Of a stretch of 64,000 bases of DNA, positions 26,601 to 34,650 are shown piece after piece (position 1 is the stretch's first letter; each line of letters begins with the position of its first letter). Source of the stretch: Kitasatospora gansuensis (GTDB lineage: Bacteria; Actinomycetota; Actinomycetes; Streptomycetales; Streptomycetaceae); the NCBI RefSeq assembly GCF_014203705.1, contig NZ_JACHJR010000001.1, positions 2,852,001-2,916,000 on the forward strand, given 5' to 3'. A program made the translations under genes and the position numbers. The notes beneath the pieces are model-generated. The model made no database searches and had not been told where the DNA came from. It worked only from the letters and a program-made list of their open reading frames with translations.

Positions 26601-26764
26601 CGCCGTTGGAACTTTCTAACGCACAGTTTCGGCCAAATTACGGGTCGGCACTGTGATCTGGGTGACGCCTGGCCCAGGGGGACTGCGCGATCAGTGATCG
26701 TAGGCGTAGCCTTAATCCCCGCTGTCCACCATCCCAAAAGGAAGCGGAAGAGGGCGGTTGCCCC

Positions 26765-29700
26765 GTGTCGCCACACCCTGAAACCCCCGTCAGCTCGGCA
26801 AGCTCCACTGGCTTCGGCCCCAACGAGTGGCTCGTCGACGAGATCTACCAGCAGTACCTCCAGGATCCGAACTCGGTTGACCGAGCCTGGTGGGACTTTT
26901 TCGCCGACTACAAGCCCGGTACCGAGGTGACTCCAGTGACCCAGGCCGCGACCCAGGTCGGCCCCACGCCGACCGCCGTTGCCGCCCCTGCCCCTGCTGC
27001 TGTTCAGGCGGCGCCCGCCCCCGCTGCACCGGCCGCTGCCCCTGTGGCCGCGCCGGTCCAGCCGGCGCCTGCGCCACTGGCCGCAGCTCCGGCCGCGCCG
27101 CCCGCGCCGAAGGCGGCCCCCGCGGCCGCTGCCGCGCCGGCCGCGGGTTCGGGCCCCGAGCTGATCCCGCTGCGTGGCCCCTCCAAGGCCGTGGCGACCA
27201 ACATGGACGCCTCGCTGGAGGTGCCGACCGCGACGTCGGTGCGTGCCGTGCCGGCCAAGCTGTTGATCGACAACCGCATCGTCATCAACAACCACCTGCA
27301 GCGCGCCCGTGGCGGCAAGGTCTCCTTCACCCACCTGATCGGTTACGCCCTGGTCCAGGCCATCAAGGCCAGCCCGGGCATGAACCACAGCTACAAGGTG
27401 GAGGACGGCAAGTCCTACCTGGTCAAGCCCGAGCACGTGAACCTCGGCCTCGCCATCGACCTGGTGAAGCCGAACGGCGACCGCCAGCTGGTCGTCGCGG
27501 CCATCAAGAAGGCCGAGACGCTCGACTTCCTCGGTTTCTGGCAGGCCTACGAGGACATCGTCCGCCGGGCCCGCGCCAACAAGCTGACGATGGACGACTT
27601 CACCGGCGTCACCGTCTCGCTGACCAACCCGGGCGGCATCGGCACCGTGCACTCCGTGCCGCGCCTGATGCAGAACCAGGGCACCATCGTCGGCGTCGGC
27701 GCGATGGAGTACCCGGCCGAGTTCCAGGGCTCGTCCCCGGACACCCTGGCCAAGCTGGGCATCTCCAAGATCATGACCCTGACCTCGACCTATGACCACC
27801 GGGTCATCCAGGGCGCGGCCTCGGGCGAGTTCCTGCGGACGATCCACCAGCTGCTGCTCGGCGAGCACAACTTCTACGACGACGTCTTCGAGTCGCTGCG
27901 GATCCCGTACGAGCCGGTCCGCTGGGCCACCGACGTCGCCACCACCCACGACGACGAGGTCAACAAGACCGCGCGCGTCATGGAGCTGATCCACTCCTAC
28001 CGGGTCCGCGGTCACCTGATGGCCGACACCGACCCGCTGGAGTACAAGCAGCGCAAGCACCCCGACCTGGACGTGGTCCAGCACGGGCTGACGCTGTGGG
28101 ACCTGGAGCGCGAGTTCGCGGTCGGCGGCTTCGGCGGCCAGAAGATGATGAAGCTCCGCGACATCCTCGGCCTGCTGCGCAACACGTACTGCCGCACCGT
28201 CGGCATCGAGTACATGCACATCCAGGACCCGAAGCAGCGCAAGTGGCTGCAGGAGCGCCTGGAGAAGCCGTACACCAAGCCGGAGCGCGAGGAGCAGCTG
28301 CGCATCCTGCGCCGGCTGAACTCGGCCGAGGCCTTCGAGACCTTCCTGCAGACCAAGTACGTCGGGCAGAAGCGCTTCTCGCTGGAGGGCGGCGAGTCGC
28401 TCATCCCGCTGCTGGACGCCACCATCGACGCGGCGGCCGAGCACCGTCTCGACGAGGCCGTCATCGGCATGGCCCACCGCGGCCGGCTGAACGTGCTGGC
28501 GAACATCGTCGGCAAGCCGTACGGCAAGATCTTCGGCGAGTTCGAGGGCAACCTCGACCCGAAGTCGATGCACGGCTCCGGCGACGTGAAGTACCACCTG
28601 GGCTCCGAGGGCACCTTCACCGGTCTGGACGGGGAGACCATCAAGGTCTCGCTGGCCGCCAACCCCTCGCACCTGGAGGCCGTCGACCCGGTGGTCGAGG
28701 GCATCGTCCGCGCCAAGCAGGACGTGCTGGACCAGGGCGGCACCACCTTCCCGGTGCTGCCGATCCAGATCCACGGTGACGCGGCCTTCGCCGGCCAGGG
28801 TGTCGTCGCGGAGACCCTGAACATGTCGCAGCTGCGCGGCTACCGCACCGGTGGCACCATCCACCTGGTGGTCAACAACCAGGTCGGCTTCACCGCCGCC
28901 CCGGCCAGCAGCCGCTCGTCGATGTACTGCACCGACGTGGCGCGGATGATCGAGGCGCCGATCTTCCACGTGAACGGCGACGACCCGGAGGCCGTGGTCC
29001 GCGTCGCGCGGCTGGCCTTCGAGTTCCGTCAGGAGTTCCACAAGGACGTCGTGATCGACCTCATCTGCTACCGCCGTCGCGGTCACAACGAGGCCGACAA
29101 CCCGTCGTTCACCCAGCCGCTGATGTACGACCTGATCGACAAGAAGCGCTCGGTGCGCAAGCTCTACACCGAGGGTCTGATCGGTCGCGGCGACATCACC
29201 ATGGAAGAGGCGGAGCAGGCGCTCCAGGACTTCCAGGGTCAGCTGGAGAAGGTCTTCTCCGAGGTCCGCGACGCGGCCTCGGCGCAGGCCCCGGCCGCCA
29301 ACGGCAAGCCGCAGGCCGACTTCCCGGTCAACATCCAGACCGGCATCTCCGCCGAGATGGTCAAGCGGATCGCCGCCTCGCAGAGCAACCTGCCGGAGTG
29401 GCTGACGGTGCACCCGCGCCTGCTGCCGCAGCTGCAGCGCCGCACCGCCTCGGTCGAGGACAACACCATCGACTGGGCGATGGGCGAGACGCTCGCCATC
29501 GGCTCGCTGCTGATGGAGGGTCACCCGGTCCGGCTGGCCGGCCAGGACAGCCGTCGTGGCACCTTCGGCCAGCGCCACGCGGTGCTGATCGACCGGGTCA
29601 CCGGCGAGGACTACACCCCGCTGCTGTACCTGACCGAGGACCAGGCCCGCTACACCGTCTACGACTCGCTGCTCAGCGAGTACGCGGCGATGGGCTTCGA

Positions 29701-30517
29701 GTACGGCTACTCGCTGACCCGCCCGAACGCGCTGGTCATGTGGGAGGCGCAGTTCGGCGACTTCGTCAACGGCGCGCAGACCATGGTGGACGAGTACATC
29801 GCCTCCGCCGAGCAGAAGTGGGGCCAGCACTCCGGCGTCACCCTGCTGCTGCCGCACGGCTACGAGGGCCAGGGCCCGGACCACTCGTCCGCGCGTCCGG
29901 AGCGTTTCCTGCAGATGTGCGCGCAGGACAACATGACGGTCGCGATGCCGACCCTGCCGTCGAACTACTTCCACCTGCTGCGCTGGCAGGCGCACAACCC
30001 GCACCACAAGCCGCTGATCGTCTTCACCCCGAAGTCGATGCTGCGTCTGAAGGCGGCGGCGAGTGCGGCGGCGGAGTTCACCTCGGGCTCGTTCCGTCCG
30101 GTCATCGGTGACACCACCGTCGACCCGGCGAACGTGCGCAAGGTGGTCATCACCGCGGGCAAGTTCTACTACGACGTCGAGGCGGCCCGTACCGAGCGCG
30201 GGGTCACCGACACCGCGATCGTCCGGGTCGAGCGGCTCTACCCGCTGCCGGTGGCCGAGCTCCAGGAGGAGCTGGCCAAGTACGGCGACAACGTCCAGTT
30301 CGTCTGGGCGCAGGAGGAGCCGGCCAACCAGGGTGCCTGGCCGTTCATCGCGATGAACCTGGTGGACCACCTCCAGGTCGTGATCGGCCGCAGCGCCAAC
30401 GGCGGCGCCCGGCTCCGTCGGGTCGCCCGCAACGCCTCGTCCGCCCCGGCGGTCGGCTCGGCCAAGCGGCACGCCGCCGAGCAGCAGGGCCTGCTCGAGG
30501 AGATCTTCACCATCTGA
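26765..30517 (+). CDS. kgd: Multifunctional 2-oxoglutarate decarboxylase/dehydrogenase E1-E2-like (Kgd/SucA)
   Basis: 1250-residue TCA-cycle enzyme of the actinobacterial type. A short E1 N-terminal helix ([14 protein letters not shown]) is followed by an Ala/Pro linker (about 55-135), an E2-like succinyltransferase domain (140-375) and the ThDP-dependent E1 domains. The E2-like active site reads YDHRVIQGA near residue 345; as in mycobacterial Kgd, the usual D-G pair of E2 enzymes is not kept. The ThDP site includes [13 protein letters not shown] and the GD...N type metal motif near NGDDPEAV. It starts at GTG 26765, the only start placed just before the conserved N-terminus. No lipoyl domain is present, as expected: it uses a separate lipoylated partner. 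It is monocistronic, ending in a hairpin. Confidence 0.95.
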   Translation: MSPHPETPVSSASSTGFGPNEWLVDEIYQQYLQDPNSVDRAWWDFFADYKPGTEVTPVTQAATQVGPTPTAVAAPAPAAVQAAPAPAAPAAAPVAAPVQPAPAPLAAAPAAPPAPKAAPAAAAAPAAGSGPELIPLRGPSKAVATNMDASLEVPTATSVRAVPAKLLIDNRIVINNHLQRARGGKVSFTHLIGYALVQAIKASPGMNHSYKVEDGKSYLVKPEHVNLGLAIDLVKPNGDRQLVVAAIKKAETLDFLGFWQAYEDIVRRARANKLTMDDFTGVTVSLTNPGGIGTVHSVPRLMQNQGTIVGVGAMEYPAEFQGSSPDTLAKLGISKIMTLTSTYDHRVIQGAASGEFLRTIHQLLLGEHNFYDDVFESLRIPYEPVRWATDVATTHDDEVNKTARVMELIHSYRVRGHLMADTDPLEYKQRKHPDLDVVQHGLTLWDLEREFAVGGFGGQKMMKLRDILGLLRNTYCRTVGIEYMHIQDPKQRKWLQERLEKPYTKPEREEQLRILRRLNSAEAFETFLQTKYVGQKRFSLEGGESLIPLLDATIDAAAEHRLDEAVIGMAHRGRLNVLANIVGKPYGKIFGEFEGNLDPKSMHGSGDVKYHLGSEGTFTGLDGETIKVSLAANPSHLEAVDPVVEGIVRAKQDVLDQGGTTFPVLPIQIHGDAAFAGQGVVAETLNMSQLRGYRTGGTIHLVVNNQVGFTAAPASSRSSMYCTDVARMIEAPIFHVNGDDPEAVVRVARLAFEFRQEFHKDVVIDLICYRRRGHNEADNPSFTQPLMYDLIDKKRSVRKLYTEGLIGRGDITMEEAEQALQDFQGQLEKVFSEVRDAASAQAPAANGKPQADFPVNIQTGISAEMVKRIAASQSNLPEWLTVHPRLLPQLQRRTASVEDNTIDWAMGETLAIGSLLMEGHPVRLAGQDSRRGTFGQRHAVLIDRVTGEDYTPLLYLTEDQARYTVYDSLLSEYAAMGFEYGYSLTRPNALVMWEAQFGDFVNGAQTMVDEYIASAEQKWGQHSGVTLLLPHGYEGQGPDHSSARPERFLQMCAQDNMTVAMPTLPSNYFHLLRWQAHNPHHKPLIVFTPKSMLRLKAAASAAAEFTSGSFRPVIGDTTVDPANVRKVVITAGKFYYDVEAARTERGVTDTAIVRVERLYPLPVAELQEELAKYGDNVQFVWAQEEPANQGAWPFIAMNLVDHLQVVIGRSANGGARLRRVARNASSAPAVGSAKRHAAEQQGLLEEIFTI

Positions 30518-30534
30518 CGCTCCGTCGGTGGCCG

Positions 30535-30572
30535 TGGGCCCCGTCCTCCGCTTCGGCGGCGGGCGGGGCCCA
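30535..30572 (+). terminator. Terminator hairpin after kgd
   Basis: TGGGCCCC at 30535-30542 pairs with GGGGCCCA at 30565-30572, and an inner CCG-CTTCGG-CGG hairpin extends it. It lies 18 bases after the stop. Confidence 0.7.
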
Positions 30573-30651
30573 TGGTCGTTCCGGTCCCAAGTCGCCTTCT
30601 GCTGCCGTATGTTCGTCCCACTGCTGAGCGATTCTTCGGGGGAGCCTTCGG

Positions 30652-32214
30652 ATGACCACGGATTCGGTGTTCCAGCCGCTCTCCGCGGACGACCCGCACG
30701 AGGTCGGCGGGTACCGGCTGGCGGCCCGGCTCGGGGCCGGCGGGATGGGGCGGGTCTACCTGTCGTACACGCCGGGCGGGCGGCCGGTGGCGGTGAAGGT
30801 GGTCCGGCGGAAGTTCGCCGCCGACCCGGAGTTCCGCCGTCGGTTCCGGCACGAGGTGGCCAACGCCCGGCGGATCCACGGCCTGTACACCGCGCTGGTG
30901 ATCGACGCGGGCCCGGACGACCCGACGCCCTGGCTGGCCACCGCGTACGTACCGGGGCCCTCGCTCCAGCAGGTGGTGCGGGAGTACGGGCCGCTGCCGG
31001 TGCGCACCGTGCTGCTGCTGATCGGCGGGATCGCCGAGGCGCTGCAGGCGATCCACGGGGTCGAGGTGGTGCACCGGGACCTCAAGCCGGCCAATGTGCT
31101 GATGGCCGCGGACGGGCCCCGGGTGATCGACTTCGGGATCGCCAGGGCCGCCGACTCCACCGTGCTGACCGACTCCGGCTCGATGATCGGCTCGCCGCCG
31201 TTCATGGCCCCGGAGCAGGTCCGCGGCCTGCCGGTGACGCCCGCCACCGACGTCTTCGCGCTGGGCGCGCTGGCCGCGTACGTGCTGACCGGCGCGCTGC
31301 CGTTCGGCGACGGTCCGGACACCGCGGTGCTCTACCGGGTGGTGCACGAGGAGCCCGAGCTCGGCCAACTGCCGGACACCCTGCGGCCGTTGCTGGCCGC
31401 CTGCCTGGCCAAGCGGCCGGACGACCGGCCCCGGCCGGCCGAGCTGATCCGGGCTGCCCGTGAACACCCGCTGATGGGCGGGGAGTTGAGGTTCACCGAG
31501 AACTGGCTGCCGGACCCGGTGACGCTGGAGATCGCCCGGCGGTCCGCGCTGCTGAAGCCCCCGCCGCCGACCGCCCCGCCCCGGCCGCAGGCCCCGCCGC
31601 CCGTGGCCGTGGCCGTGGCCGTGGCCGCCCCGGCGCCGACCGCTCCGGCCACGGCACCCGTCGCCGCCCCGCCGAGGCCGCTCGCGCCCCCGCCGCCGGG
31701 CGGGTACGGCCCGCCGCCCGCACCGCCTGCCGCCCGGCGGTGGAACCGGCCGCTGCTGACCGGCGGCCTGGCGCTGGCCGCCCTGGTCACGGCCGGCGTG
31801 GCGCTCTGGCCGGAGTCGACGGACGACGGCCCGTACGCCGCGGTCTACCGCGACCGGCAGCTGACCATCCCGCCCGCCGGGGACTACGAGTTCGACCTGG
31901 ACGACGGCAAAGTGGTGCCGAGCGGCGAGTCCTCCTGGAACGTCACCACGCTGGGGCCCGAGTTCCGGGTGCACGGCGAATCGGACGTCTTCGTCGGCAA
32001 CGGCACCGACCGGCTCGGCCCGCAGACCTGTGCGGTCGGGGTGGAGAGCGAGCCCGCCTCCGGCTCGATCAAGTTCGACCGGGTGCCGCCCGGGCGGTCG
32101 TTCTGCGTACGGTCCCGGGCGACCGGCTCGGTGGCGGTGCTGCGCGTGGTGAAGCTCGGCGACAGCGACGGCCGGGCAACCTGCTCGCTGAGCTACTACC
32201 GCTACCAGGGCTGA
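30652..32214 (+). CDS. Membrane-anchored Ser/Thr protein kinase (PknB-like)
   Basis: 520 residues. The N-terminal Hanks-type kinase domain (15-275) has G-loop LGAGGMGRVY, Lys in VAVKVVRR, catalytic loop VVHRDLKPANVLM near 139-151, DFGIAR, and APEQVRG. A Pro/Ala-rich linker (300-362) leads to one membrane helix (about 365-385) and an extracytoplasmic domain of about 130 residues with two Cys-containing strands that may form a disulfide. No PASTA repeats are present, so the ligand is not peptidoglycan by the usual rule. GGGGGAG precedes the ATG. Confidence 0.92.
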   Translation: MTTDSVFQPLSADDPHEVGGYRLAARLGAGGMGRVYLSYTPGGRPVAVKVVRRKFAADPEFRRRFRHEVANARRIHGLYTALVIDAGPDDPTPWLATAYVPGPSLQQVVREYGPLPVRTVLLLIGGIAEALQAIHGVEVVHRDLKPANVLMAADGPRVIDFGIARAADSTVLTDSGSMIGSPPFMAPEQVRGLPVTPATDVFALGALAAYVLTGALPFGDGPDTAVLYRVVHEEPELGQLPDTLRPLLAACLAKRPDDRPRPAELIRAAREHPLMGGELRFTENWLPDPVTLEIARRSALLKPPPPTAPPRPQAPPPVAVAVAVAAPAPTAPATAPVAAPPRPLAPPPPGGYGPPPAPPAARRWNRPLLTGGLALAALVTAGVALWPESTDDGPYAAVYRDRQLTIPPAGDYEFDLDDGKVVPSGESSWNVTTLGPEFRVHGESDVFVGNGTDRLGPQTCAVGVESEPASGSIKFDRVPPGRSFCVRSRATGSVAVLRVVKLGDSDGRATCSLSYYRYQG

Positions 32215-32268
32215 TCACCGGGCCGGACTATCCTGGGCCGGTCACACCCCAACCGACCGGAGCACACC

Positions 32269-32448
32269 GTGTACTTCACCGACCGCGGCATCGAGGAGCT
32301 GGCGAGCCGGCGCGGCGACGAGGAGGTCACCTTCGAGTGGCTGGCCGAGCGCCTGCGCGAGTTCGTCGACCTGAACCCGGACTTCGAGATCCCGGTCGAG
32401 CGGCTGGCCACCTGGCTGGCCAGGCTCGACGACGAGGACGAGGACTGA
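32269..32448 (+). CDS. DUF6104 small acidic protein (59 aa)
   Basis: 59 residues starting at GTG 32269, very acidic, predicted all-helical. The N-terminus is MYFTDRGIEELASRRGDEEV and the C-terminus is RLDDEDED. It matches the short conserved actinobacterial family I know as DUF6104, whose function is unknown. It lies 54 bases after the Ser/Thr kinase gene and before a perfect terminator hairpin, so it may be co-transcribed with the kinase. Confidence 0.8.
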   Translation: MYFTDRGIEELASRRGDEEVTFEWLAERLREFVDLNPDFEIPVERLATWLARLDDEDED

Positions 32449-32461
32449 TTCACTCGGTTCC

Positions 32462-32495
32462 TGAGGGCCCGACGGCAGCTGCCGTCGGGCCCTCA
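32462..32495. terminator. Perfect 17-bp palindromic terminator
   Basis: TGAGGGCCCGACGGCAG and its exact inverse abut at 32462-32495, followed by CGTTT. It ends the kinase/DUF6104 unit. Confidence 0.88.
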
Positions 32496-32535
32496 CGTTT
32501 CCCTGAGCCGACCCTGACGTTCCCCCGAGGGCGCC

Positions 32536-32591
32536 TTGACTTCGCCGTCACGCGATATATCGTGTTGTTCAGGGAGACGCGATACATCGCG
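32536..32591 (+). promoter_or_regulatory. Promoter with two PadR-type operators before the DUF4097-padR operon
   Basis: TTGACT (32536-32541), 16 bases, TATCGT (32558-32563) form a good vegetative promoter. Palindrome CGCGATATATCGTG (32551-32564) covers the -10 box. A second, CGCGATACATCGCG (32578-32591), lies 27 bases on, just past the expected start site. Both fit CGCGATAYATCGYG. The likely binder is the PadR protein encoded second in the operon; this is inference. Confidence 0.75.
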
Positions 32592-32618
32592 ATCCGACAA
32601 CGGGAGGCGGACACAATC

Positions 32619-33524
32619 ATGGGCAAGTGGACGGTCAACGAGCCGGACCGGATCATCCTGGACGAGCCGGTCGAGACCTTGCACGTACGGGTGGTCGCGG
32701 GTGCGGTGAACGTGGTCGCCACCGACGGCCCCGCCCGGCTGGAGGTCACCGAGCTGGAGGGCGAGCCGCTGCAGGTCACCCTGGAGAACGGCGTCCTGAC
32801 GGTCACCTACCAGGACCTCGCCTGGAGCGAGCTGGCCGACTCGGTCAAGTCCGTGGAGACCGTGAAGAGCTTCTTCGGCGGGCTGCGCCGCAAGCGCCGC
32901 GCCGTGGTCTCGCTCTCCGTCCCGGCGGGCTCCGAGGTGCGGGTCGGCTCGGTCTCCGCCGACGCCACCGTCTCGGGCATCACCGGCAAGGTCGCGGTGC
33001 ACGGCGCCAGCGGCGAGACCACCCTGGCCGGCCTGACCGGCCGTACCGACGTCAACACGGTGACCGGCGACGTGAACGCCGAGTCGGTGGCCGGCGAGCT
33101 CCGGGTCAACACCGTCTCCGGTCACCTCACCGTGGTCGCCGGGACGGCGGACCGCCTGCTCGCCAAGTCGGTCAGCGGCTCGGTCACCCTGGACGTGGAC
33201 ACCGCCACCCCGACCGACCTGCACGTCACCACGGTCAGCGGCGCGGTCGCCGTCCGGCTGCCCTCGCAGGCCGACACCAAGGTCGAGGCGGGCAGCACCG
33301 GCGGCGAACTCTCCAGCACCTTCGAGGAGTTGAAGGTCGGCGGCAGCTGGGGCACCAAGAAGCTCAGCGGCCAGCTCGGCTCCGGTACCGGCCGGCTCCA
33401 GGTCACCACCGTCTCCGGCGCCGTGACGGTGCTCCGCCGCCCGGACGCGGAGCCCGAGCACATCGACCTGGTCAAGGAACTCCCGGCCGCCGCCCCCACC
33501 GACACCACCTCCCAGGAGAGCTGA
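32619..33524 (+). CDS. DUF4097-family beta-repeat protein
   Basis: 301 residues without a signal peptide or membrane helix. From residue 95 on it is a run of short strands of the form VSG-ITGKVAVHGASGE, LTGRTDVNTVTGDVN, LRVNTVSGHLTV and LHVTTVSGAVAV, the parallel beta-solenoid pattern of DUF4097 (adhesin-like) proteins. ATG 32619 follows GGGAGGCGG. The padR gene begins one base after its stop, so the two are one operon. The function is unknown; a stress or envelope role is often guessed for the family. Confidence 0.85.
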   Translation: MGKWTVNEPDRIILDEPVETLHVRVVAGAVNVVATDGPARLEVTELEGEPLQVTLENGVLTVTYQDLAWSELADSVKSVETVKSFFGGLRRKRRAVVSLSVPAGSEVRVGSVSADATVSGITGKVAVHGASGETTLAGLTGRTDVNTVTGDVNAESVAGELRVNTVSGHLTVVAGTADRLLAKSVSGSVTLDVDTATPTDLHVTTVSGAVAVRLPSQADTKVEAGSTGGELSSTFEELKVGGSWGTKKLSGQLGSGTGRLQVTTVSGAVTVLRRPDAEPEHIDLVKELPAAAPTDTTSQES

Positions 33525-33525
33525 C

Positions 33526-34566
33526 ATGACCCCCGTCTTCGGCCACGGCCGACTCCGCCTGTACCTGCTCAAGCTGCTGGACGAGTCCCCGCGGCACGGC
33601 TACGAGGTGATCCGCCTGCTGGAGGAGCGGTTCGAGGGCCTGTACGCCCCGTCGGCCGGCACCGTGTACCCCCGGCTGGCCAAGCTGGAGCAGGAGGGCC
33701 TGGTCGCGCACAGCACCGAGGGCGGACGCAAGGTCTACCGGCTCACCGACGCCGGCCGCACCGAACTGGCGGCCCGTCAGAGCGAGTTGGCCGAGCTCGA
33801 GGTGGAGATCCGGGAGTCGGTGGCGCAGCTCGCCGGGGCGATCCGGGAGGACGTCCGGGACAGCGCCAAGGACCTGCGGGCCGAGCTCTGGGGCGCCGCC
33901 AAGGACGCCCCGCGCCCCAAGTCCGAGGACGGCGGCGACCCGTGGGCCGGGCCGTGGGGCGACAAGGAGTCCTGGCAGCGCGCCAAGGACGAGTTCGTCC
34001 AGTTCAAGGCGCAGGCCAAGGAGCAGGCCAAGCGGGCCAAGGAGCAGGAGCGGGCGGCCAAGCAGAAGGCCAAGGCCGCCGAGGACGAGGCCCGCCGGCT
34101 GCGCGCGGAGGCCAAGGCCTCCCGGACCGCCGCCCAGCAGGAGGCGCTGCGGATCAAGCGCCGGATCGAGCAGCAGATCAAGGACGCCGCGGCCGGCGGC
34201 GACTGGTCCGCCGGGCTCGCCGAGGGCATCTCCGAACTCACCCGCTCGCTGGCCGGCCTGGCCGACGCCGCCAAGTGGGGCCACAGCACGGACGCCCCGG
34301 CCGAGGAGATCACGCTCGACCGGATCGACCTCGACAAGATCGACCTGGACCGGATCGACTTCGACAAGCCCGCCGACCTCCCCGCCTGGGCCGCCGTCGA
34401 CCCCGCCGCCGATCCGGCCCGCGAGCTGGAGCGGCTGCTCGACCGGCTCCGCGACCAGGCCCGCGACACCGCCCGGGACACCGGCGTGACGCCCGGTCAA
34501 CTCGCCGCAGCCCAGCGGGTGCTGGCCGCGGCGGCCGAGCAGCTCGGCCGCGCGCTGGGCCGCTGA
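33526..34566 (+). CDS. PadR-family transcriptional regulator with long coiled-coil tail
   Basis: 346 residues. A PadR winged HTH occupies residues 5-85 (RLYLLKLLDESPRHGYEVI, then AGTVYPRLAKLEQEGLV). It is followed by a charged coiled coil (about 160-215, Lys/Glu/Ala-rich) and a C-terminal region with repeated RIDLDKIDLDRIDFDK. The tail is much longer than in typical PadR proteins of 110-180 residues. It starts one base after the DUF4097 gene. It probably binds the two CGCGAT palindromes upstream and so controls its own operon. Confidence 0.9.
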   Translation: MTPVFGHGRLRLYLLKLLDESPRHGYEVIRLLEERFEGLYAPSAGTVYPRLAKLEQEGLVAHSTEGGRKVYRLTDAGRTELAARQSELAELEVEIRESVAQLAGAIREDVRDSAKDLRAELWGAAKDAPRPKSEDGGDPWAGPWGDKESWQRAKDEFVQFKAQAKEQAKRAKEQERAAKQKAKAAEDEARRLRAEAKASRTAAQQEALRIKRRIEQQIKDAAAGGDWSAGLAEGISELTRSLAGLADAAKWGHSTDAPAEEITLDRIDLDKIDLDRIDFDKPADLPAWAAVDPAADPARELERLLDRLRDQARDTARDTGVTPGQLAAAQRVLAAAAEQLGRALGR

Positions 34567-34575
34567 CCGACCGAG

Positions 34576-34609
34576 GAGGGGCGGTACCGGAAGACCGGTA
34601 CCGCCCCTC
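34576..34609. terminator. 15-bp terminator hairpin after padR
   Basis: GAGGGGCGGTACCGG (34576-34590) pairs perfectly with 34595-34609 around a 4-base loop. Its core, GGGCGGTACC, recurs in the terminator at 37017-37051. Confidence 0.9.
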
Positions 34610-34650
34610 TTCGCGTGCGCCGATTTCCCGTTGTGACAAGTGAGGATCGT

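Noticed and set aside
26018..30472. 1484-codon open frame on the minus strand opposite kgd
   Set aside because: It is the mirror of the strongly biased kgd codons, has low-complexity Arg/Gly/Val/Asp content and no recognisable domain.
31740..32618. Upstream extension of the DUF4097 frame into the kinase gene
   Set aside because: It crosses a perfect terminator, a promoter and operators; the ATG at 32619 is well placed.
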